Shown here: in pieces, positions 8,951 to 17,253 of the stretch
How the letters are laid out: every line of letters begins with the position of its first letter
Position numbering within the stretch: the stretch's first letter is position 1
Assembly: GCA_022496185.1 (NCBI GenBank)
Contig: WTXG01000339.1
Coordinates: forward strand, 1 to 34,400
DNA length: 34,400 nt
Direction: 5' to 3'
DNA from: Multifurca ochricompacta
Taxonomy: Eukaryota; Basidiomycota; Agaricomycetes; Russulales; Russulaceae
Position numbers and translations under genes: made by a program
Notes under the pieces: model-generated
The model's database searches: none
What the model was told of the DNA's origin: nothing
What the model saw: the letters and a program-made list of their open reading frames with translations, nothing else

Positions 8951-11900
8951 TTAACCATTTTTGGGCGCTTCTGGATGCTGGGTATGAAACTCCGCGATAA
9001 GGACCAGGGCAAAGATATCTCCAGCTGGTTCCCATGAATTGTCCGAGGCTGGGAATCCTTTCCATTTGACTAGGTAATACAGCTTGCGCCCTCGGCCTTG
9101 TCGCTTCGAGTCCAGAATACGTTCTACTTCCCACTCCTCTTCTCCGTCGATAAGGTCAGGTGGGGGTCTTGGGAAGTTCTCCCCATGCAGGGGTGTTTCC
9201 TTGTAAGGTGTCAACAGCTTGGTGTGGAAGACTGGGTGGATGCGCCATGTGGGAGGAAGTTTGAGTTCATATGACACATCTGACAGCTTCCTTGTTATCT
9301 TGAAGGGTCCGTGACGTCGGGGCGCTAATTTGGCCGTGGGATGTGACATGTGAATGTTCTTCCCTTCCAACCATACCAGGTCATTGGTCCGATAAGGTGT
9401 GAACCTTGAAGGTCTTTCCGCCAGGGTCCTTTGCGCCTTCAACAGATTCTCATTGGCCGATTTCCGGATCTCTTCCCATTGGCTGATACGCTGCGTGGCT
9501 GAAGGGACATTCGTTGGCTTTCTGGTCCACGTGGCTCGGGGCGTCCATCCCATGATAAGTGAGAATGGAGAGTTTTTTGTGGTACTGTTGGGCCAGGAGT
9601 TGTGTGCGAATTCTGCTGTTGCAAGCCAGTCAGCCCAATCGTCCTGTCGTCCGTTGCACCAGAACCGAAGATATTGTTCGAGCCACTGGTTCGTTTGTTC
9701 TGATTGTCCATCTGTTTGTGGATGATAGGCCGTCGAAATGTTTTGGGCAATGTTCAGCGTTTTGCAAAGTGCTCTGGCAAATGTGGACATGAAACATGGG
9801 TCACAGTCTGAGATGATCTTCTCGGGGAGGCCGTAGTGTCTGTAGACATGATCTAGGTAGAGTTTGGCCACTCCTTCTGCCGTAATGGACTCATTGCAGG
9901 GTATAAACAGTGCCGCTTTTGAGCAATCATGGTCAGTGATGGTCAGGATTGAGTCAAAACCTCTGGAAGTGGGGAGTTTAACGATGAAGTCCATGGCGAT
10001 GGTCTGGAATGGTTGTGAAGCCGTTGGTGTAATTGGGAATGGTGCCGGTGGATGTGGGTGCGTGTTCACTTTGTTGGCCTGGCAATCTGCGCATCCCTTC
10101 ACATATTCCTCTACGTCCTTCTTCATGTTCGGCCACCAGTAGTCACGTTTGGCGAGAGTGTAAGTATTGGCAATGCCGGGATGTCCTGCAGAGGGGAGGT
10201 CGTGGTGAAAATGGATCACCCCCCTCTTAATGTTGTCACCACCGGTGACAACAAGCCGATCTCCGTCCTTCCACCATAGGCCATCAATTTTCTTTAGGTT
10301 ATGTGCTTCTGCCCATGTTTCGCATAGTCGTTGATTCATGTTTTGCGACACCTGGGCCCATAGATCCATGTCGTGAAGGCTGACGATGGCCGTCCTTGCG
10401 AAAACTTCCTCTGGGAGCACTGTAACATCATTGTTGTCTTCTGCACCATTATTCAGATCGGGTTGTCGCAACAGGGCATCTGCTCGTGCATTGCGGCTTC
10501 CTGCAATATGCTTCAGGACGAAGTTGTACTCTTCCAACTCTAGAACTTCACGGGCAACGTGTCGGCTGATCTTATGGGGTTCCTTCCAATAGAGCAAGTT
10601 GGAGTGATCAGTATGAATGATGGTTTTGTGAGGGGTTCCTGCTAGGTATGGTCGCCAGTGTCGCAATGCTTTTACTATGGCCAATAACTCTCTATCCCAA
10701 ATGTCATAATTCCGTTCCGCTGGCGAAAACGTCTCCGAATAAAAGGCGACCGGGTGAAGGAGTCCCACTGCGTCCCACTGGTTCAGCATGGCACCATTCA
10801 CGAAGTGAGATGCATCCACTTCAAGTTCAAAAGGTTTCTGCAGATCCAGTTGTAGAAGGACCGGTTCTGTGGCAATGATGTTGCGAATCTGTTCAAAGGC
10901 CTTTTGTTGTTCTTTGGTCCAATGCCAGGGGACTTCTTTCTTTAGTAATCCATTGAGCGGTTGGGCGATCCCTGAGAATCCCTGGATGAAGCGTCGATAG
11001 AAGTTACAGAAACCTATGAAGGACCACACGTCCTTGACACATGTGGGCACTGGCCATTCCTGAATTCCTTGTACCTTTACTGGGTCCATCCGGACCTGTC
11101 CTCCCTCCAAGATGACTCCTAGATATTCTACACTTGACTGCTCAAATGAGCATTTGGCAGGTTTAAGGTACAGGTCATGTTCATGCAGGATGTCCAACAC
11201 TTGGTGTACTCATTCTCGATGATGGGTCAGATTGTTTGTTGTGGCAACCAATATATCATCCATATAAACCACCACTTTGCCAGTAAGAATGAGATCACGG
11301 AAAATGTGATTCATCATCGATTGGAAAGTAGCAGGCGAGTTGGTGAGGCCAAAGAACATAACATTCGGTTCAAAGAGCCCTTGATTGGTTTTGAAAGCCG
11401 CTTTACATTGGTCTCCTTCCTTGATCCGAATATTGTTGTAACCCCAGCGGACATCCATTTTAGAGAACAGGGATTTATCCCTCATAGTGTCAATGAGCTC
11501 TGATATGAGCGGCAGGGGGTAGGCATTCTTTACAGTGTAGGTGTTTATCCGGCGGTAGTCCTGAACTGGTCGAAGTTTGCCGTCTTTCTTCTTGATAAAG
11601 AAGAATGGTGACGCGTATGGTGATTTCAATGGCCGAATGTACCCCTTTGCAAGATGTTCCTCAAGGAATGCCGTGAGTGCCGTCTGTTCCGCTTGTGACA
11701 ATGGATAGATTTTACAGTCAATCGCCAATGGGGTGTTAGGTACAAAGTCGATGGCGTGATCCCATGGTCGTACAGGCAGGAAACGTTGAGATTCCTCCTC
11801 AGAGAAGACCTTCCAATGTCGATGATATTCTCGTGGCACTACCTCTGCAAAAGTCCTTTCTGTATGTCCCTCTACTGCCTTCTGTGCGAGCTCTGATGCC

Positions 11901-12508
11901 TTGGTAGTGAAACAATAACCTGGGTCTTCATTGTTTCCTTCTACCCGGCGTACTGCTGAATGTTGAACAGCGTAGTCATATCCTATCGACGTGATGAGGA
12001 TGGGATAGAAGTCTTTGTCCATAGTTGCATCACTCCAATTGATCCTTGGTTCAAAGGCAGCGAGCCAGGGGTATCCCAAAACTAAATCTTCTTCACCGAG
12101 ATTGGTGACTAGGAAGCGGATGACTTTTGTCCTCTCCCCTACTTGGACATTAAGATCAGTGTAATGTGTGATCTTCCCTGCTCAATTGGCAGTCCTGTCA
12201 ATATTCCAGATATTCTTTTCCTGGGGGAGTGCCAGCATCCCTAGTCCCATGGTCTTTGCCATCTGTGGACTAATAAAGTTATCTGTGGCTCCTGAGTCAA
12301 CCAGGATGTCACGATCGGCCGTCCTCTGTGTAGTTTCGAAATGTACTGGTATTTTCAAAGACTTGAAGCGACTAGTATACACAGAGGTTACATGTAGTGC
12401 TCGTGCCCAGGCCGATGGGTTTGAGCCGATTAAAAATCCTTTTTGGCGAATGCCTTTTCTACTAACAGGGCTCGTACTTCCTCGCTCTCCTTCATCATAT
12501 TGGCCCAT
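8951..12508 (-). pseudogene. Gy-B pol: protease, RT, RNase H, integrase, chromodomain
   Basis: One frame with two TGA stops (12182-12184 and 11210-11212), both explicable as CGA to TGA. In order: aspartic protease (ILVDSGATDNFI), RT (LRPVQDYRRINTYTVKNAYP, FFGLTNSPATF, VVYMDDILVA with YMDD intact), Gypsy RNase H (FELEVDASHFVNGAML, HTDHSNLLYW), integrase zinc domain (HHDLPSAGHPG...CADCQANK), integrase core (IAMDFIVKLP, YHPQTDGQSEQTNQWLEQY) and a chromodomain (WEVERILDSKRQ, YYLVKWKGFPASDNSWEP). The second catalytic-Asp region reads SDCDPCF where the family has SDRGPQF-like sequence. Pol is in the -1 frame relative to gag, and the frames overlap at 12430-12508, so Gag-Pol would need -1 frameshifting. 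ATG 12508 is the first Met of the frame, not a proven start. Confidence 0.92.
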
Positions 12509-13944
12509 ATTTCCTGTGCCTTTTCCTCTTTTGTTGGTGTTTTCTTTTCAACAGTTGGTGGGTTGTTACGTATGGGGGTGGTTGTAGCTTCAGCTGCTCG
12601 CGCCCCCTTCTTTGGACATTCCCTCGACATATGTCCTTGTGCTTTGCATCGAAAGCACCTGCCTTCTTTCATCAATGTCTGTCGCTCATCTTCCGTGAGC
12701 ATCGCTCTAGCTCGGGTTCTATCAGCCGAGGTATCCATGGCGTTTGGGTTGTGTTGAGAGGTATGTACGGGTTTGACCCCAAAGGCGGCTTTCCACTGGT
12801 CACGAGTCCTTCCCTTCTTCGTATCGACCCCAAAGCACGTTTGGAAGTCAAGATAATCCTGCTGCTGTCGTCGAGCAGCATCAACCCAGGTATCCCAGTC
12901 ATTGGGATGGTGGAACTGGATGATATTCTTTACCAATGGGTTGGGTAACCCCTGGGAGAAGAGGTCCAGTGTCGCCTCCTCGTCCGTGTCGTAACCAGCC
13001 CTGTTAGCCAAGCTTCGGAACTTCGCCACATAGGCGTCCAGTTCTCCCTTCTCCATCTTTAGGGCTTTCAACTCTCGAGCAGCCTTCTGTTTGGCCTGCC
13101 CATCTGTAAATGCATCTTTGAAGTTCTGGGTGATGGTTTCCCAAAGGCCTTCACTAGTGGTACGACAACCACTCTCAATCTGTTCATTTAGCCATTCCAG
13201 CTGTTCCATTGTCCAGTCATCCATGGCTTCCCCTCTGATCAGCAATAAGAACAGGTTGGCGTGCTGGAAGGGGTTGATAATTTGAGGGACATCATGATTA
13301 AAGTTTTTGAATGTCGTGAACTCCAACATAAACTTTTTGCTTTGCAATCGGTCTCCTGTGAATGTCTGTGGTAGTACACCTGACAGTCGTCCTGAGGGTG
13401 GGGGAATGTTGGGTGGTAGCATAGCAGGCGGTGGGGGAGGAGGAGGAGCCGGGTTGGGAAGTTGGGCAGCGATGGTGGACATGTTCTGATAAAACAGGGT
13501 GACGGTATCAGAGGATTGTATAGAGATCTGGGGAGTTGTCAAAGCAGGGGCTCTGATCGTGACAACTGCGGGTGCAACTGGGGATGTAGTCGACGCTAAT
13601 ACCAGTGCTTCTTCACTGTGTTCTTCTACGTACTCTTCTGGTTCAGAGTCCGTGACAATGGCCGGGGGATTCTCCCTCCACGGTCCTAATCCAAATTCAG
13701 GTGGGGCGGGTCCTGTAGTGACCCAAGAGTGTCGGCTATCCGAGTATCGGATACGATACCAAACTCTTCTCTCGTTATCGTATTCTACCAGTTGGTATCT
13801 TCCGTCGTGATAGACGTAGTATCCAAACTCGGACTCAAAGTCTTTCCAGGTGGCAGAGCCAAGTACTTGTTGTGAAAGGTCAGGCTCGTCCCTGCGTTTG
13901 ATGGGTTCTTCTTTAAAGAGGGTCTGACTGCGGCTGGAAGCCAC
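12430..13944 (-). CDS. gag: Gy-B Gag nucleocapsid polyprotein
   Basis: A 504-residue open frame without stops. Gag forms the virus-like particle that packages element RNA. A tryptophan/tyrosine-rich N-terminus and a polyproline stretch (about residue 170) precede the Gag core (around FVLEFTTFKNF-like sequence to TWVDAARRQQQDYLDF); the zinc knuckle CFRCKAQGHMSREC (CX2CX4HX4C) is at about residues 430-443. The first codon is GTG, not ATG: the frame is open back to the LTR with no ATG, and the next internal Met is about 150 residues in. Either an ATG was lost by one transition or initiation is at a near-cognate codon. The C-terminal end overlaps pol. Confidence 0.88.
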   Translation of the reverse strand: MASSRSQTLFKEEPIKRRDEPDLSQQVLGSATWKDFESEFGYYVYHDGRYQLVEYDNERRVWYRIRYSDSRHSWVTTGPAPPEFGLGPWRENPPAIVTDSEPEEYVEEHSEEALVLASTTSPVAPAVVTIRAPALTTPQISIQSSDTVTLFYQNMSTIAAQLPNPAPPPPPPPAMLPPNIPPPSGRLSGVLPQTFTGDRLQSKKFMLEFTTFKNFNHDVPQIINPFQHANLFLLLIRGEAMDDWTMEQLEWLNEQIESGCRTTSEGLWETITQNFKDAFTDGQAKQKAARELKALKMEKGELDAYVAKFRSLANRAGYDTDEEATLDLFSQGLPNPLVKNIIQFHHPNDWDTWVDAARRQQQDYLDFQTCFGVDTKKGRTRDQWKAAFGVKPVHTSQHNPNAMDTSADRTRARAMLTEDERQTLMKEGRCFRCKAQGHMSRECPKKGARAAEATTTPIRNNPPTVEKKTPTKEEKAQEIWANMMKESEEVRALLVEKAFAKKDF

Positions 13945-13950
13945 GATGAG

Positions 13951-13963
13951 AGACTCAACTTGA
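13951..13963 (-). other. Candidate self-priming primer-binding site of Gy-B
   Basis: Directly after the 5' LTR the minus strand reads TCAAGTTGAGTCT. There is no TGG expected for a tRNA-primed site. Its complement, AGACTCAACTT, matches the LTR R-region sequence AGACTCGACTT (14198 down to 14188), which begins about 29 nt after the TATA box, where mRNA should start. The pairing is 11 of 11 with one G-U wobble. This is the arrangement used by Tf1-type elements, whose mRNA 5' end folds back as primer. Confidence 0.65.
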
Positions 13964-14545
13964 TGTTACGTCTGGTGCAGGACGTTCTACACGACTTGTG
14001 TGACAGCTCGGTTTACAAAGTCAGGTAAGAAACCAATAAGGCTTCTTGGAGTTCAGGTGAGATGAGTCAAAGTCAAAAGGGCTGCTCCTTAAGACGATGT
14101 TGAACAGGAAAGTGCCAAAAGCACTGAGACAAAGGAATTAACTGATCAAAGGGGGATGTCCAGAAGACAGGCACCAATGTATTCAATAAGTCGAGTCTGA
14201 GCTCTACAGTGTAAGCTACAGTGGACTTATATACGTAAGGAAGTGGGTGTCTATCGATAAGGAATCACGGAGTCAAGTGGGCCCAAATATCTGAAAGTGG
14301 AGGGCGTAAAGCCTGGCTTCTACTGATAGGGAACTAAGTAAGTGTCCGGTCATATGATAAGGCGATAAGCGATAAGCAGTGATAAGGGTTCGTAAACATA
14401 AGCAAACAGACGAGTCACGGGGATGGTTGGAGGGCACGTGACGGGTCCCACGATGGAGACGTGATCATATAGTGAAGTGTAGGTGGCTGGGAGGGCTCAT
14501 TGCTGGGCAGGAAGAAGAAAATCGGAAGAGACGGGGTTCGTAACA
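13964..14545 (-). repeat. 5' LTR of Gy-B (582 bp, intact)
   Basis: On the plus strand it begins TGTTACGTCTGG and ends GGGGTTCGTAACA, with ctttg (14546-14550) outside. It is uninterrupted and serves as the reference for the split 3' LTR. It drives minus-strand transcription. Confidence 0.95.
14221..14233 (-). promoter_or_regulatory. TATA box in Gy-B 5' LTR
   Basis: Minus strand TATATAAGTCCAC. Predicted transcription start about 30 nt downstream, near AGACTCGACTT (14198), consistent with the self-priming reading of the primer-binding site. Confidence 0.6.
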
Positions 14546-14722
14546 CTTTGAATCTCTGACTCATTCATCTCAGTGCTTTGGGCACTTGTCTGTTCAACAT
14601 TGTCTTAGGGAGCAGCCCCTTTGACTTTGACTCATCCCACTTAACTCCAAGAGGCCTTATTGGTTTCTTATCTGACCACAAATGATATGCTGTCACACAA
14701 GTCATGTGGAATGTCCCGCACC

Positions 14723-16200
14723 TAGAGATCAGCAAGGGTTTTCATACCCACACGGGTAAGTGCTGCGGGTTTTGATGGGTACGGGTATGGGTATACAACT
14801 CCCAACCCACCAGAAACATGTACCCATGCAGTGGGTTTGGCGGGTATAAGTGGCCATCAGTCATTGACAAGATCAGCAGAAATTTAATGATAAAATACAT
14901 TTGTAGCAAACAAATGACTATATTTTATTTTATGTATGCTACAGGGTTTTAGTAAATATGTTCTAGTGTTATCCTATGAAATATCAAAGCAGATCAACAG
15001 TGCGATGTAAAATAAAAGTGTTATCAGTGATCCACTCTCTTGAAAATCCTGATGCAACTGTTTTATTAACGTGCGATCAATTCTGCCGGTCTGGCACTAT
15101 CTAAAATATACTCTAGACTACTTTAGACTATTCTATAATCTAATTATCAAATTAGTTTACTGAAACAAGACCCGCGTGTATCTACAGGCTGCTTAGGGCA
15201 GTGACTACATTGGACCAGCATATTGGTCTGATCTCCTTCCTATTAAGGAAGGTTGACTTAACAATCGCGGCTGTGATTTTCCATTGGTCTGACATGATTG
15301 TGATCACGCATAGATAACACAACAGAAACGCGTTCACAAATTAATTAGATACATAGAATATACATCTAAGATCTGACATATGATCAAATCACATCATTGA
15401 ATGAGATAACGAGATAACGTGTTCGTTTAATCTAGTAGCTGATATAGTACATAGAACAAGGTGAGATAAGATAGTAGTAAAGTAGTATCTAAAGTACAAG
15501 CCTGCGCCATGCCTGTTCCACAAAATAAAATAAAATAAGAATGTAAATAAAGAATCAAATTAATCTTCTGAACATAAATCAGCAATTATTGAGGGATCCT
15601 GAGTAGCCACAAATGAATGCATTGTATCCAAGTGTGTATCTCCCAGACCGGGATGGTCCGGGCTGATTGTCTGAAATGCGCGATGCAACCAAAGAACTTG
15701 CACGCATTTCATTTTATGGGTAACCTGGGTATCAAAACAAATATAGAGGGGTTCCCCCTATCATTAACTATGCACCCATCAATTTATTTTGCATTCTGTG
15801 TGGTTATCTGACAGGTTTTTCATCAATGTTCTATTACATCCTATCTAATCATCTCTGTATATTGGGGTGAATTTTAGTTGTGCTTGTATAAAATTGAGAC
15901 CAGAATAATAAAATAAAAATGGAATAATGAATTATCTTAATCTTCTGAGCATAAAACAAGAGTCATTGAGGGATCTTAAGCAGCCATAAATGAATGCGTT
16001 GTGTATCTCCTTGGTCCGGGATGGCCCAGGCTGGATATCCGAAATGCATGATGCAAGTAAAGAACTTGCACACGTTTAACACAGGCAACCCATAGGTGAC
16101 CCACGGGTAACCCACAGGTTACCCGTACCCGTAGCGACGGGTATGGGTATGGGTACAGGTACCAATGAAGATACCCGGGGGTTACCCCTGCTATTCACTA
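14723..16200. mobile_element. Non-autonomous hAT-type element (1478 bp)
   Basis: A perfect 8-bp target duplication, cccgcacc (14715-14722 and 16201-16208), the length typical of hAT transposons. The ends are imperfect inverted repeats: TAGAGATCAGCAAGGGT on the left and, read inward, TAGTGAATAGCAGGGGTAAC on the right. Subterminal regions are full of GGGTA/TACCC units in several orientations. The interior holds a diverged direct duplication of about 200 bp (about 15525-15730 and 15902-16100) and a stretch shared with 4303-5000. No ORF resembles a hAT transposase, so movement would need one supplied in trans. Confidence 0.88.
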
Positions 16201-16223
16201 CCCGCACCGGATGTAACATTACA

Positions 16224-16544
16224 TCACATGCTCGATCAGCTTTGGTATTTTGTAGAATAGTACTAGAACCTATTTAGGTCTATTCTTGCTGGATTTTCAC
16301 TCTTAGTTTCACCATGATCTCAACATCTTATCTTATCTACATAGCAAGTGCGGGATAGAAGCACCTGTTACAAACACTGTTATTGATACAAGCTAAACTA
16401 AGACAATTTATGTTACTGGAGTTAAATAGGAGACATAATATGGCAGAAGGCCAAAGCAGTGACCAGGGGTTGATATAATGTAAACTACAAGTCCTTCAAA
16501 AAATGCAGCTAAAACTTGATTTGATGCTGTAAGGATGGCTCGGG
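16224..16544. other. No recognisable feature
   Basis: AT-rich stretch between the target duplication of the solo LTR and the presumed Gy-C LTR. I see no ORF, repeat or RNA gene. It may be decayed repeat or the oldest flanking DNA in the window. Confidence 0.5.
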
Positions 16545-17168
16545 TGTTGGACACAAAACCTCTGGTCATCACCACTTCTGGCAGGACCCGTTTGCTCTCA
16601 TTCTTCCATACTATACTGTCAATAAAATTTCTAACATTTGCCTGACTTTAGTTTTGGACAGACTCTGACACTGGTGCAAAGTGTGATTGATCTATGGTAC
16701 AAGTAATTTTACTTAGCATATTACAGGGATTGTGCGCATTCCAGGCTGCCTGCCTATTCTTTTCTGTACACCTGGCTACCCGGTTTCTCCCTTACTCCCT
16801 TTTACTTATTCCACTTTTGTTCACCCCACATGGCTTCACCTCTGTTAATTTCTAAAAACATTCCTTCAGCTAGGTCTCTCCACAAGTATATAAAGGTACA
16901 TACAATGCTCGTAGTAGACCAGCCAGCAACCAGCAATCTAGCTTCTCTATCTCTCTCTCTCTTTGTGTGCAAAAGAACAGTTATTGAACAAGGTGCAAGG
17001 TCAATCAGAACCATTGGCACCATCATCAGTAAACATTCAGCACGATCCAACACTTGTCAACTTCATTACGTTGCGCGGGCTCTTCTCTCTCCTCTTCTCA
17101 ACTTACTGCTCACCTTGCTCCTCAGGGAACAGGCTTTGCTTCACACTCACCACAGATAGGCTCCACAC
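16545..17168 (+). repeat. Probable 5' LTR of Gy-C (boundaries tentative)
   Basis: Begins TGTTGGACACAAAACC, has TATATAAA at 16887-16894, a CT-rich tract after it (about 16939-16963), and would end near CTCCACACA just before a TGG-type primer-binding site. The partner LTR is outside the window, so the left edge is a guess from the TGT start. Confidence 0.45.
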
Positions 17169-17172
17169 AAAT

Positions 17173-17188
17173 TGGCTGCCCCAGTGAG
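17173..17188 (+). other. Candidate primer-binding site of Gy-C
   Basis: TGGCTGCCCCAGTGAG starts with the TGG expected opposite a tRNA 3' CCA and lies just after the presumed LTR end and about 80 bp before the gag start. The tRNA cannot be named without a search. Confidence 0.45.
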
Positions 17189-17253
17189 GCAAAGTTATCA
17201 GTTCCCTTGACCTAACCCCCTTCTTGTTCTTAAGTCACACCTGCGACTTGTCT

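Larger units (their letters stand above)
5455..14545 (-). mobile_element. Full-length Ty3/Gypsy chromovirus Gy-B
   Basis: Complete LTR retrotransposon on the minus strand: 5' LTR 13964-14545, gag, pro-RT-RNase H-integrase-chromodomain, an extra third ORF, polypurine tract and 3' LTR (5455-7648, interrupted). The 5-bp target duplication ctttg is perfect (5450-5454 and 14546-14550). Without the 1610-bp palindrome and its 2-bp duplication it is about 7.48 kb. By eye the two 582-bp LTRs differ at about 12 sites, all transitions, which indicates recent insertion. The target is a solo LTR of its own family. Chromodomains are known to steer chromoviruses to heterochromatin, which fits insertion into an existing repeat nest. 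Confidence 0.95.
5061..16218 (+). mobile_element. Solo LTR of Gy-B family, split by two later insertions
   Basis: Three pieces make one LTR: 5061-5454 (394 bp), 14551-14722 (172 bp) and 16209-16218 (10 bp), total 576 bp, starting TGTTACGACC and ending GGATGTAACA. The target duplication ttaca is perfect at 5056-5060 and 16219-16223. Gy-B entered at CTTTG (5450-5454) and a hAT element at CCCGCACC (14715-14722). There is no internal Gypsy sequence in the plus orientation, so it is a solo LTR left by LTR-LTR recombination. It carries TATATAAGTCC near 5371. Confidence 0.9.

Noticed and set aside
12430..12450. A slippery heptamer for gag-pol frameshifting in Gy-B
   Set aside because: The A5 and T5 runs at the gag end are suggestive, but no canonical X XXY YYZ in the zero frame was found, so no site is claimed.
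14738..14850. Telomere repeat tract from GGGTA/GGGTAT units
   Set aside because: Units are irregular, in both orientations and placed just inside transposon ends with an 8-bp duplication outside; they fit subterminal hAT repeats.
15525..16100. CRISPR-like or satellite array from the repeated units in the hAT interior
   Set aside because: Only two diverged units of about 200 bp with AT-rich surroundings; no regular spacers, and the organism is eukaryotic.
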